The translations under genes were made by a program, and so were the position numbers. The notes under the pieces were generated by a model. That model had not been told where the DNA came from. It worked only from the letters and a program-made list of their open reading frames with translations, and ran no database searches. Below are positions 1-12,076 of a DNA stretch of 64,000 nucleotides, one piece after another. The stretch comes from Solen grandis (lineage: Eukaryota; Mollusca; Bivalvia; Adapedonta; Solenidae): positions 44,483,224 to 44,547,223 of the forward strand of contig CM037782.1 in NCBI GenBank assembly GCA_021229015.1. The letters are read 5' to 3'. Each line of letters starts with the position of its first letter. The first letter of the stretch is position 1.

Positions 1-326
1 GAGTGTAAAGCTGTGATTGTAATAATTTTAAGTGATCGATAATATTCTATGTGGATGTTCGGGGGTATCAAATATGTGTTTTGTGTTGTTGTGTTTTAAT
101 AGTTGCACATGTGATTGATATAATTTAATAAGTAACTCTTTTATTAATATTTTTAATGATGTTTATACATGTAGGTCATACCTACTATCGCTTCTGAGCC
201 AAATACTATTGTCTGAACAATGTATTGAGCTTGTAATTATACATGGTTGTTTAATTATTACATGATGCGTGGGATAAGTTATGCGTAATGATTATGCGAT
301 AGTAAGTTAGTGACACTGTGTACTGC

Positions 327-503
327 TGTCGTTGTGATACAGTAAATTACCTATAAGTATTTGAACATTAAATTCATGTTTGTGGAATTAGCTCAATTTG
401 CAGAGGCGTCGATCTGTACCTTTTTCCCCTGCTAAGGGTCGTGGGTTCTATTCTTCCTGGCACTGTTTTTTGTCGTTGTGATACAGTAAATTACCTATAA
501 GTA
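327..503 (+). repeat. tRNA-derived SINE-like element between 33-bp direct repeats
   Basis: Two identical 33-bp direct repeats (327-359 and 471-503, beginning TGTCGTTGTGATACAG) flank about 111 bp. Inside, 384-463 resembles a tRNA head: TTAGCTCAATTTGCAGAGG looks like an A box and GGGTTCTATTC like a B box. The arrangement fits a short SINE with a target-site duplication. However, 33 bp is long for a LINE-mobilised insertion, so tandem duplication around a tRNA-like segment is the alternative. Confidence 0.5.
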
Positions 504-869
504 ATTTTTTTATTATTTTTTTAAATTCTTGGGTTATATATGTATAGTATGTTTAAATACTAGTTTTAATACATCCATTATTTTGCATTTGTTAATTATA
601 TTTTTGCTTCCTTTTGATTTAAATCATAGACCACATGACCCTGATATTCAGTCAATAAAAAGTCGACCTCAACATATATAATAAATATATACAGATCTAA
701 AGAGAATTTTTTGTGTCGGTTTGGTTATAAGGTCAAAACATTAGAAAAGAGGGGGCAGTATGCTTCTTGTAAGCCGCCCGTTAAAGGATTTTGTTTTAAT
801 CTTTTCATGTTTTGGCAGGAATAATACAGAAACTACTCATATCTAAAAGGGTAAAGAACTGAGAAATAT
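504..869. other. AT-rich 3' flank of carboxylesterase copy 1
   Basis: No gene seen. The stretch is AT-rich with T runs near 505-520. On the minus strand it is the region just downstream of the esterase stop codon. An ATTAAA hexamer lies on that strand near 796-801, about 70 bp past the stop, and is a weak poly(A)-signal candidate. Confidence 0.4.
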
Positions 870-3601
870 TCACTGATTGTCACATTCACCGTCGGCAAAG
901 CAGGATCCAAGGTCGGGCGTAGCAGATAAAGAGAGTTCAACCCTTTGAACTTCAGGTATCAAATCTAACCAGAAATTTGCCTCACGGGCGTAGATGAAGT
1001 CTATTACAGAAATGTTTTTTACGCCATGGTCTATCTTCAGAGCCTTCTGATGCTGAAGATCATAAACTGGCCATTCTCTTTCGGATTCCTTGGGGCTGTT
1101 CGGGTCTCTGTAAAACAATACACAAGTATTTCAATTACAAGGACATATATAAAATGACAAGAAAACTTTACTCTATTTTGGAAACATTATGGACACTATT
1201 ATTTAATTCAACATGTATTATTAATTAGATTATTATTTATATTATTATATAGAAGTAGTAGTAGTAGAAGAATATCTTTAAATAAAACATTTTTTGAAAC
1301 AAGATACTGTCTGAGATCGAATGGAAGTGACCCTCAAATCTCAGATCAAGTATACAAGTCACCTCTGTATACTAAATAAAAAAAAAGGCATCCACGAATT
1401 CGCTATACACACATAAGTCTGAAATAAAATGGCCGTCATCAACATGGCAGCTACACATGCGCCCTACTCCCAAAATGCTTATATGCAAATAAGTAACTAT
1501 AAATAGTAACAAAGATGACCCACCAACCTAGAAAGAAGGTCAAGTTTGTTTGGGACAAAACCGTCCCTTTTACTACTTGCAGAAACAACCCCGGCCCGGT
1601 AACCCACTCTAATCTCTGTTTTCCTGTTTTAAGTCATGTTATAAATCTTGTCGATACGGTGTACGGTAAGCTGTGTAGTAAATAACAGTTGCAAGCATAA
1701 GTATAAAAGTTGCCGATTAATCATTAGTCAGTCGGAAAGATGGCTGATTCATTCGGACTTTGGACCGATTACCAACACTGTTAATGAGGTAACTCCAGTT
1801 GTCATTAAAGTGTTATCTCCACAACAGCATCTATCCCCATCAAATTTAATCTAATTTTTGTCTATTGGTCTCTCCTACAGAAAAAGGGTTCCCTTAAATC
1901 TTCAAATGGGGCTTATTTGAGATTTACAATAGGAATGGAAATATACGTAAGTCACTGGAATTAAATTAAGCACACTGTTAAAGTGATCTAGGATGCTCAT
2001 GACCCATGTAAGAGAAAAACGAGGCAATGATATACCCATTTTGGGCAAATGTTGACCAGAAGCGCATTATCTTCAAGGATGTCTCGAACTCCAAAGGTTC
2101 CGGCACTTTCCACTCCAATTCAGGAATTTTCTTCACTTCCTTGATCATTTCTTCATCAAAACCGAATACATACGTAAGTTCATCGGCGTGTTGTGTTCCT
2201 TTAAACCAGCTTGCTGTTGAAAGAAGACCTGTAGATGGTTTCGCCGAAAACTGATAAAAGAAGGTGTTGCCTTTGTCTGATGAGTTGCAATGCAGTTGTG
2301 CGAATTCCACCGCCGCAACGAAGAACAGTACATCCCCGTACAATCGAACAGCTTCATTCGCAAACTTACAGGGTCATCTGGATTATCCCAATTTGTGTAT
2401 TCTGCAGTGACCAGTTTAGTTGCTAATTCCCGAAAATTTCCAGCCACCGCGTCTTTAAGAGCACGGGTATGATGTTTTTGTTCATAACCTCTCGGGACAG
2501 TGTGAAAGACTCTAGATCGTGGATTCCACCTACCCAAGAAAACCCGAAATATCCCTCTCCGTAATTCACACCAATTATGACGTCTAAAGACTTATAAAAC
2601 TCAAGCGCCTCTGCCGAATATTTTGGATTTTTTCTCAAATTTGCAGGATCTGTCTTGACGAAATCTCCATCAATGACTGGCATGAATTGAAACGGTCCAT
2701 ATGTCCCATATAATGTAGGATCTTTTAATAGGGCTGATTCTATTTCAGTAAAGATGTGTTCTGGGTCAAAACTTCGGAAGCAAGCCAACATGACTTCAGT
2801 ACTGTCTTTACTGCAGCCTAGAAGGTCCGCAAGAGCCTTTGTACTTGCTACTGGATCAGTATTGAAAAGCGGGCGCATTGTCGGTGTCCCACTTTCTGCT
2901 ATAACACGGTGGACAAGACCTTTGTTTCCCGGGTACATGGCTTGATAGATAGCACTAGCAGATCCAGCAGACCCGCCAAACACCGTCACGCGACCTTTGT
3001 CACCACCAAAAGCTCCGATGTTTTTATTAATCCATTTTAGAGCTAGGTGCTGGTCCCACAGTCCCATGTTCCCCGGGGCATGGCCGTCCCCCGTAGTCAA
3101 AAATCCCAAGAATGCCAGTCTATAGTTGATGGTCACAACGATGACTTGTCCATAGGCAGATAGAGTTCCCCCGCCATAAAACCGACCTTCTCCTACTTGA
3201 TAAGCTCCCCCATGTATGAACACCATGACAGCAAAGCCGGACTGCAAATCAGGATTTCCATTTGGTACGTACACATTTAGGAACAGACAATCTTCAGACA
3301 TTGGGTCCGGTTGCGGCCATTTTGGATATTGTGGTTGTGCGCATCCAGCACCATGTTTGTTGGCTACAAACGGAGATGACAGTGTATCAACAGGTAACGG
3401 CTTCTGAAACCGACGCTCGCCGACAGGTGGCAGAGCATACGGTATGCCGAGGTAACTGTCAACGGTGTATTCCTTACCGCCGACCGTAATCGTGTGCGAA
3501 GTTCCGACGATTTTTCCAATTTCCGTTTGAACCGTTGGGTTTCCTGACGCACATCTTAAAATCAAGCTAACCACAACATACACCTCTAACAAGCGTGGCA
3601 T
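870..3601 (-). CDS. Carboxylesterase-like protein copy 1, disrupted by two frameshifts
   Basis: Secreted type-B carboxylesterase (alpha/beta-hydrolase; cholinesterase/carboxylesterase family), expected to hydrolyse carboxylic esters. Exon 1 is 2036-3601 and exon 2 is 870-1107. The intron 1108-2035 has a GG/GTATAT donor, a TTACAG acceptor and phase 2. A signal peptide (MPRLLEVYVVVSLILRC) starts the protein. Visible motifs are the type-B signature SEDCLFLNVYV, the oxyanion HGG, nucleophile GGSAG, acid in GVNYGEG and His in GTQHADEL, so the triad is present. Against the intact paralogue at 12.1-14.4 kb, one base is missing near 2465 (exon frame shifts after NIIP) and another near 2358 (after NPDDPVSLR). 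Only the first ~390 residues read in one frame. Splice sites, triad and C-terminal exon are otherwise conserved, so this is either a very young pseudogene or a gene hit by assembly indels. Confidence 0.8.
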
Positions 3602-6600
3602 ATTGGCTAATGCTATCTCTGAATGAATAACTGCACAATTGTATCTGCACGTCCTCAGCTATCACGCTAAAGTAGATATGCTGTGGCAACTGTGTTGTGC
3701 GGGGAAGGCGGCAACATTTTTTGCTCAGTATAATCAGGTGATATTGTAATATAAAGGTCTTGATATAATATAAGATTCAAAGCACCAAAGACGCCGCGCA
3801 TGTTTTAGAAGCACAACTTAAAGAAAGCAAAGCCATTTCAGAATATTTTAATAATATGTGAATGCATCATTTACAAACAGTATGTTTAATATTTCCACTA
3901 GGCAATGATGCATGTCATTTTCACAAATATCCTCAGCCGTAGGCCGTTTGTTTCAGAGATTTCTAAAATGTGTTCTAAATATCAATGTAAATCAATAGTG
4001 TCTTCGGCCTAATTTCCATAAATATTTGTTGTTATTGTTGTTGGTGGTGGTGGTGGTTTTCAAACATTTTATGTATTAAATCTGAAGAAAAAAACCATTA
4101 AATATGGAGAATATGACTGATGAAAAACTCATATTATCAAATTATTTAGAAATATAGAACAAAAGTACAGAAAAATACCTAATAAATTATAGTAGACATA
4201 GTCTCTGATGATGATTTGAGATGCCATAAAATTAACTAATCAATAGATCAAATGAGATTTTTTCCACATTTTTCAACAGGTATTTACTTCCTTATATAAT
4301 TATTGCAAGAATTAGGGCCTGCAAGAGGAATGGCATTTCCAGACAGTAAGCTACTTAGGCGGTGTTAATGTCATTGTAAAAAAAGAATTATCATCATCAG
4401 CAGCAACAACAGCAGCAGCAGCAACAACAACAACAAAGGATGATGATAACGAAACAAATTAGCACAGATAAGTTTTATGTCCGATAGTGTTTGTGTTTTC
4501 TACACTTTCTACATTATGCTGTAATGTTTATTATTAAACTGCGGTTTCATTGATTTTTCAAGTTGACGTTATGTATCTTAAATTCTGAATATTTAAAGGT
4601 TAAAAAACATCTTCCAAAACCTTTTTTTCTGAGCTTTAATGAATCAGGTTGCTTTCAAGGTCCGTTAACCAAGTTTAAAACCCGTGGCCTGCAAATTTAG
4701 GGAGAAGTTATCGGATTCCCATTATATGTGTCGAATTTCTTTTTAATAACGGCAGAAAACTTGTGTATTTTGAATCTTGTTTTTCTTTAAAATCAGTTAA
4801 TACAAGTAGCTGATTCATAAAGCGTTTTCTCAAACATATTACATGGTTTTATTTTACACTAATATTAAACGGTTGTGGCTCCCTTTTTTGATTATGTGAC
4901 TCCATTGGCATAAACATTTTTTTCCATACTGACGCCGCACGCGTCGTCAATCATTTCTTACAGTAGTAAAAAGTGGTACTGGTTTAGCTCCCTTGCTTGA
5001 GGTAGATCCATTACTGGTTGGTCTGGTGTCAGGATACATCATGATATATATAATATATATAATTTATCATGCAATATCACTGGCACTAGAGCCGCAGATT
5101 TGGCTTGTCCCTCTCTATTGTATATTAAACATGGTAAGGATATCACTTGGTTACGAAGGTCGTAAAGTCACAGTCTGATTTCCATTTTATTCATGGTATA
5201 ACGTATCATTGCCAAAAAGCAACCTTAGAGGGATTGCCTCCCAGATACTATAAAAATTACCGGAAAAATGTATATATAAACTCATTTACGGACGTAAATG
5301 TTATTATATTTGTTATTAAGTCTACCAACAACCAGAAAAATACTGATTTTCTTATTATAATCAAATAAAATCGTTTCGATCTTACCCAATAAGGTAGTTT
5401 CCAGTTCATAAATAAAAGTTTTCGTTATACGGGCACTTCACATAGATCACGTGATCGATAAATGCATTGTCAATGAGAGAAGGGATCGAATTTGGATGGG
5501 ACGAAACGGTTTTGGGGTTAACGTCTTGATTTCCAATCATAAAGACATCAATACTGATCAATGTCTACATAAAGGTTAAATCTCTTACCTGTCGCCAAGT
5601 CGTTTTAAAATATTAAGCTGTTATCGTTACACTGTGCAATGTTTCTGAGAAAGTCCCCAGTTTTCGAAAATACACTTACATGTCTATCAACAATTTAGCA
5701 GCCAGGTTGTCGCTGTCGGTTCCGATTTGTTCTCTATGTCGCCCCATCGTGTGACTCGATCACCGATAGTTACAAGTTTTGATCCTTAGCGTTTCTGTTC
5801 CGCAGCAAGTGTTCGCTTTTTGGCGCTTGCTGTTGTTTTTTTTCGGCCCCATTATAGTGCTTGAAATAGCTTGGTTGATTAGATGCGCATGTGCGAACGG
5901 ACACTAGAGCTGTCACGTGATTTTTCAGAAATCTAATTTTAAAACTTACTGCGTCTGTAACGCAGAAAAAAATGCGAAAACGGCAATATCTCGGGATTTC
6001 TTGGGTAGTGTAAGTTATCAGTGATCAGATTTCAATGCCTCACATATAATTATAAATTGATTTTCTTGGAATTAGATGGGGTTTTTTTTTTGTTGTTTTC
6101 GTCATTTTAGCATCTGTGGGGCAGTCCCTTCAACGCAGTAATAACGCGAAAAATCAACTGTTTGATCCTACTGAACACATAAATATCAACAAGGGCGGAC
6201 ACTAGGCTTACTTTGGGGGTCGACTCGCTTCAACTAATATTCTTTTCAAATCTTTCGAATAAATCTATACAAATATACTTACGGAATCAACAGAATAATG
6301 CATTTCTCTATCGAAATATACAAAAAATACTGTGACATTTTTCTCCTTATGTCTGCTTGTTTATTTGGTATATTTGTTCATGCATAGAACATAGACATAT
6401 TCACCAACCTGCACATGTCTGTGACAAAATGGATAGCTACATGAATCCATTGTGCTCCTTAAAGCAGCTAGTTCACAGATGATCGGTATGAATTAAAAAT
6501 AATATACTCTCCCTCGTTACTATTTCCTGACAAATTAACTCGAAAAGTGTAGGAAAACGCTATTTTCGTTTACGCAGCTTCGACAAAATCGGTTAAAATA

Positions 6601-7189
6601 TAGAATACGGTATCCCCGAAACAGGTGCTTGCGGTACCACGTGACACGTTCCGCAACATGGCTTCTTCGCCAGGTCAGGGTAGCGATTTCGTAAGTTCAG
6701 CCTATGAAGTTAGTGCATATGGGAGGGGACATTCGCCAGTTCACTCCTTTTCCTAATTGAGGTTTTACAATGATTATTGCATTTTTACCATGCTTATCAT
6801 ATTTACAAAACGCTGATTAGTTTTTTTTTTCTTCAAAATGCTAATTACAATTTTGAAATTGTGACTTGAAAATAAAACTTTTTTAACAATCGAGTTTCTG
6901 TTTGCCATATTAACGTTGAAAGTTTTAGTTTAAAGTGAACCTTCGTTTATTACAAATTCTTAAATGTGGGTTCTATATTATATTTTTACTTGCTTATTTT
7001 TTTACTTTTGATTTACATTTAATATTGAAAACGTTCTTTTAATCGGAAAGTATTAACTATTATCATTTTTAAGAAGAAACAGATACGTGAAAATCAAATT
7101 TAGGAAACAATTCTTCAAATACAATAACGAAAGATAGAATTGTCATAATGCGAACGGCGGATATTTCGCACATTGTATCTTACCGACAG
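3602..7189. other. Intergenic region upstream of esterase copy 1
   Basis: The first ~110 bp (3602-3715) resemble the upstream region of copy 2, including a shared CCCGCACAA stretch on the minus strand, so the duplication included proximal promoter DNA. The rest is AT-rich with simple repeats: GTT/GGT runs at 4026-4058 and CAG/CAA triplets at 4397-4436. A 12-bp palindrome GATCACGTGATC lies near 5447. A short exon candidate at 6658-6690 is listed separately. Confidence 0.5.
6658..6690 (+). CDS. Possible first coding exon of an unidentified plus-strand gene
   Basis: An ATG in good context (GCAACATGGCT) opens 33 nt encoding MASSPGQGSDF, followed at once by a consensus donor (C/GTAAGTTC) in phase 0. 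The surrounding 100 bp are richer in CpG than the flanks, and a CACGTGAC motif lies just upstream, as expected near a promoter. The only partner found is the phase-compatible exon candidate at 33374-33439, 26.7 kb away, and that link is speculative. Chance is a real alternative because the exon is so short. Confidence 0.25.
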
Positions 7190-7400
7190 AAGGCTGCTAG
7201 CAGAGCCGGATCCAGGAGTTCAGGAATTTTAATTTAATTTTAAGTTTAATTCAAAGCTGTGAAATGGTGCATTTTTGTGAGGGTTTTTTTTTTTTGTGGG
7301 GGGGGGGGGGTCTAATTTATGTATGGTCGGGGAAGTAAAGTTAGAGGTGGTGCCCCTCCCCTCCCCCCCACCCCCTTAAATCCGCCAGTGGCTACATGTG
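7190..7400. repeat. Possible MITE with GGAT-containing termini
   Basis: The left end reads AGCAGAGCCGGATCCAGG (7198-7216) and the right end, on the opposite strand, reads GTAGCCACTGGCGGAT (7380-7397). The termini are partly complementary, and the same GGATCCAG-type end recurs at 33865-33880. Poly-T, poly-G and C-rich tracts (7285-7375) fill the interior. The right end is poorly conserved and no clean target-site duplication was found. Confidence 0.3.
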
Positions 7401-7759
7401 ATAATACTCGTATATCTAAGCCCGTGTGGAAATCTCAAACCACTTGTGCACAGGCTGACAATTTTTCCATCTCTACCTTACATACTTCGGATATTACTCG
7501 TACACATTGGTTGAAAATCTGAGTCTGTGTATAAATCTCAGCCCACTACCTGATAGTCTTTCGATATTACTCATAAATTTCAGGTTGGAAATCTGAGCCC
7601 TGGTCGAAATCTCGGCCCACTAGACAGACCTATGTTTCCATGAGTCTGTTTGAGATTAACGTCCCGCCGACGGCATTTCAGTCATTTGGAAACTTTGTGT
7701 CCTTGAGACAGATATAGTGCTGCCACACTGCAGTATCACGCCGTAGACATGTGACAATT

Positions 7760-8110
7760 CGTTATTGTTATTCCTGTAGATTTTCTTATACCCCCACTAC
7801 CCCCGGGTACGGGCGGGGGTGGGGGTAAATAGGAATCACTTAATCTGACCGTCGGTCCGTCCGTCCATCCGGCCGTCTGCCTGTCCCGATTTTTTTTCAA
7901 ATGCTTCGCTAGATTTCCAAAGGGTTTGGCACAAGTAATTTCCATATTAAGACGGAATGTCGCGCAAAAGAAGCAGATTACTTGCTCAAAGGTCAATGTC
8001 ATACTTAGTGGTCAACAATAGAAAACCAATGCCAATATGCTTCCCCGGGCTGTAACTTGACATAGGATCGCTGGATTTCCATGTCCAGAATGCCATTGCA
8101 GCAGCTGCTC
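7760..8110 (+). repeat. Dispersed repeat with GTCC-rich core
   Basis: G- and C-rich tracts (7790-7826) are followed by a GTCC-type microsatellite (7851-7885). After it comes non-simple sequence in which phrases such as TTTCCAAAGGGTTTGGCAC suggest a once longer repeat. No intact ORF is present. The call rests on style and on my memory of similar bivalve intergenic sequence, not on a second copy in this window. Confidence 0.3.
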
Positions 8111-8598
8111 ATGTCAATAGGTTAGCACATAATATATACCACTGTAAATTAATAGCAGAACGTGTATCTCATACTGAATTCTGATTATACCAGTAGTCGG
8201 ATTATTAGTATGCTGTATCATTTCCATCATTATATTTATCACTAAATTATTAGACAGAAGTCTTATTTATGGAGGATTACTCATCATGTATTGATAGTTG
8301 ATCATTTTCTTCCCATCATTTATTTCCCCTCATAATGTTCATTCCATTGAAGAATTATAAACTGTTTTTGTGTTTTGTTGTGCTTAAAATCCAGACTACC
8401 TCTAAAATGATCAAACCTATGTGATAAAGGTTACATGCTACTTTCTTCCTGGGGTAATGGGGGTATTAATCATCTTCAGTGATAGTTCTAGTTAATTCTG
8501 TTATGCAGGCTGCAATAAAACTATTATTGTTCACAGCAATTTAAAAAAGAAATCATTAATAAATCCTGCATTATTTTCAAATGCTGCAACTATTATTG

Positions 8599-8607
8599 CC
8601 CCCCCCC

Positions 8608-8638
<31 letters not shown>

Positions 8639-8695
8639 CATTCCCTTGAAATTAAAAACACACATCTTTATGCATTGACAACATTGTTTCCTAAT

Positions 8696-8733
<38 letters not shown>
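8599..8733. repeat. Homopolymer C26 / (AC)7 and (TG)17 microsatellites
   Basis: A 26-base C run (8599-8624) passes directly into (AC)7 (8625-8638). About 60 bp later comes (TG)17 (8699-8733). The AC and TG tracts are complementary and could pair. The C run is a likely site of length error in the assembly. Confidence 0.9.
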
Positions 8734-8735
<2 letters not shown>

Positions 8736-8834
8736 AACTTGGTTTATTTAAATTCATTTGAATTGTTTAAAGTCATTTTATACCATTAATGACTAACAGT
8801 TGGCCAGCTAGCCTAACAACTCTTTCCTGGGATT

Positions 8835-9010
8835 CGGACTGTAATGAAAGCTCAACCAGTAATTTAGCTCGCATCAGTCAACATAAAACTGGCCACTAAG
8901 AACAGCGCGGTGGAAGACGAATAACCATCACAAATTGTAGGTCATTCACCACGGAGACCGTAACCGACCCCATTGAGGATCGAACCCACAACCATCGGCT
9001 GCACAGCTTT
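8835..9010 (-). repeat. tRNA-derived SINE fragment
   Basis: Read on the minus strand, GTTGTGGGTTCGATCCTC (8977-8994) is a near-perfect pol III B box. It is followed by a GC-richer body typical of SINEs. No A box is recognisable on the 5' side, so the element is truncated or diverged. Confidence 0.45.
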
Positions 9011-9879
9011 ATTTATGTGAAACCCATGATCCCTATCCTGATGTTGGGCACTGGGACATGATACAAGTCATATTCCAAACAGCGATTTTGCGGGACTTTT
9101 TCAAATACTTTTTTTAAAAAACAGGAGGCTATTTAACAAAGCAAATTTAGTCCATGTGAATGACTTTAGAATAAACTAGAGATGAGTTAATTTGTAATGA
9201 TTGCTGTAGCGTTGTCTATTTGGAAAATATTATTAAAAGTTCACGCAAATCTACACACAATGGATTACCTTTATTTCGCCATTAATTAAATAAATATTGG
9301 GAAGAATGAATTGGTCACAGCGCCAAGCAGTTGTACATATTTTAAACGTGTTTAAAGTCAAACTCCGCCGCAGTAGTTACCTCCCCTTACAGTTGTCGAT
9401 AACCACTGCCACAAGTTGATTCGACTGATATGGGCCGGATTTACTCTTATCACTTTTGACTTTATTTTTGAATATATCATGTCAGTTTCGTTATATTTCA
9501 CGAAAATAACACTCATGATTATGAGAAAAGTCAAAAATAAAATCAAATAACATTAATTTATAAAATTATGAGTGTTGGTCACATGGTTTCAACTATCAGC
9601 ACGTGACTTGTGTGGTGGCAGTCGTTAAAGTAGCGTAGCGTGACGTAACCGGTGTGCGGAGTTTGGTTTTTTGTTCTTTTTTTTTTTGCTTATAAAATGG
9701 TCGGACGAGACTGATCTTATCACTGACCCACTAAACACAAAGTAGTCAAAGATGGGATATACTCGGCGTCTACGACATCTCCTAACCTACTGTGCCAAAC
9801 TTTATAAAAGTTAACAAGGAATGTTTATAGGGTGATCCCCTTTCAAATAATTGATTTCCATACATAAGCATGGTTGCTA
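9011..9879. other. Intergenic, no gene seen
   Basis: AT-rich sequence with a poly-T tract near 9678. A slightly GC-richer patch with CACGTGAC and TGACGTAA motifs lies at 9600-9660. There is no supported ORF or repeat. Confidence 0.4.
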
Positions 9880-11050
9880 TGGCAAAAAGAGAATATCTCA
9901 AAGATCTTCTCCAAAACGACTGGCTTAATTTCAAAGAACTTTGCCATAGATGTTCCTTGGCTGCACTCTATACTAAGATTGTGGTACTACCTGGATGCCT
10001 CAATGCACTCAGGGTCTTCTTCCACCTGTGATTAGCTGGACGTCGCTATATGAATGAAATACTGTTGAAGCGACGATAAACTCAAATAGTCAAGTCAAAT
10101 CATTGTTCCGTTAAAAAAAAACATGAGCGCATTGGCATCATTTTCTATCAAGATTGTTCAATTATTTTGAACCGTTAATAAACATGACCGCTTTGGCACC
10201 AATCTTTACCGCCCGGTTGGTGGCCTTTTCTTTGTGACAATCTTCTTGTCCAAAACTACTTGCAGCATTTCAAAGTATTTTGGCAAAGATATACCTACAT
10301 GTATGTTAACACTCTAGCAAGATTATTAATCATTTGGATCCAGTTACAAACATGGCCTCAATGAGGGGGTGGGGGCGAAATAACCCGTGTTTTATGTGTA
10401 TATAGTAAACATTTTAAAAATATTCTGGTCCATAACTACTGACTGGATTTCGAAGTCTTTTTGCACAGATGTTCCTTGGCTCATCCCCTTCTCAAGGTTG
10501 TTCAAATTATTTTGATCCTGAAAAACAGGACAGTCAGGGGAGCACGTTTTCTTTATTTTTTTATGTATGTAGTAAAAATCTTTTTAACGAAAAGTACATG
10601 CTGGATTTCAAAATATTTTATCATAGATATTCTTTGGATCACTCGTACATACATTGTTAAGTTTTATTGGGTCCGTTAAGAAACATGGTCGCCAGCGGGC
10701 AGAGGCCGTTTTCATTATATGTTCAGAAGTCATTCTAAATGTATGGCCAATCTCTGAAAATTCAAACTTGAAAACGATTTATTTCACATATGACAAAATT
10801 AAGTGCTTCCTCAGATTTAGTATGACTTCTAAGTGGGATAGAATCAATCAAGACATTTCTCCAGACTTTATCCTGTTCATATAGCAAATATTTAAAAATA
10901 TCTTTGTTATTATTTTGGAACAGATTGATCTTGGCTCACTCTCTATAATTATTGTTCGCATTATTAAAAAAAAAACATGGCCGCCAGTTGGCGAAACCCA
11001 TTTTATTCTCTTTATAGAAAATTTCAAAAATTCTTCACCTGTGTAGCTGA
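9880..11050 (+). repeat. Degenerate tandem array, about 150-200 bp units
   Basis: About six diverged units share the phrases ATTTCAAAGTATTTTGGCA, AGATGTTCCTTGGCTCA, ATTGTTCAAATTATTTTG and, at the end, AAACATGGCCGCCAG. Clear unit ends lie near 10125, 10190, 10350, 10685 and 10980. The spacing is irregular. Units read in the same direction, so this is an old tandem array and not scattered insertions. Short open frames inside it are by-products. Confidence 0.6.
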
Positions 11051-12076
11051 TGGTAAGAATAGAATGTGAAATTGGGGAAACCAGCGATTATGGTAGTCGT
11101 CAATCATAACAAAGTGCAACAGTCGGATGAGGGCGGAATACAGCGATACTAACGACTTCTGGAAAGAAGCATTACTTGTGAGAATTAAATAAATACATAA
11201 TCTATTGTTAAAGATACATGTAGGTAATTTGTTTGGAAATATTGTATTTCTGTGAAGTTGCCGTTGAAAGGTGCATTCACTGTGATATGCATTGCTTCGG
11301 TCACATCGTGCCCGAGTACAGTTTCCATTGAGTTTCATGACTCGTATTGTCTTTGTAGTTTATCTAAGATAGAAAATCGAATCGGCAACGAAAAGGCCTA
11401 TTGTTTTGCGTTTAACAAGCCCGGCATATTTGAAATCGGCTGAAAATTGTGTCAGATACGAAGTTCAGAATACGACCATGTCAGTTTTCCTATAGATTTT
11501 GAACGGAGAGTTACATACCTTTTCTTATTTTATGATATCAGTATTTATTTTTTCTTGAATTGTGAAATTTTGTTATAAAATGTGTTTTGAATCGTTACTT
11601 TGTATCACTGGGATGTCCACGCCTGTGCTGGTATGGAGAGTACCTCGAATATATGTAAATGACGTGACGTCAATGTACATGAACAGTTGCATATACCTTT
11701 AAAATGTTTGTTTGTTTGTATGTGTTCTCGTTGTATTACATCCTGAAATATTCAGAAATAGTTCAGAATTGAGTGCAGCGTTGGCAAGCAACTTTTTTTT
11801 ATTTATTTTGTGGAACATTTTATTTCAAATATAGACGTTGCATCAAAACTTTAGGGACACTCCACGTATTTTGCTGACATTCGAACTCATTTAAGATATT
11901 GCCCCTATAAATATCATATCGTTTCTTCTTTATATGTGTTTTATGTTTCTTTGATTTAGAACCGATTCCCTGGAATGTTACAAAGGCGAAACAAAACAAT
12001 CCATATCTGAATAATGTATCACTGGTTATCACAATAATCATCGGCTGATATAGATGGTAAAGAGCTGAGAAATAGT
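11051..12076. other. Intergenic 3' flank of carboxylesterase copy 2
   Basis: No recognisable gene. A 63-codon plus-strand open stretch (11252-11443) has codon choice more balanced than its surroundings but no matching domain or splice sites. A CRE-like TGACGTCA occurs near 11663. On the minus strand an AATAAA lies at about 11818-11823, some 250 bp past the copy 2 stop codon, and is a plausible polyadenylation signal. Confidence 0.35.
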
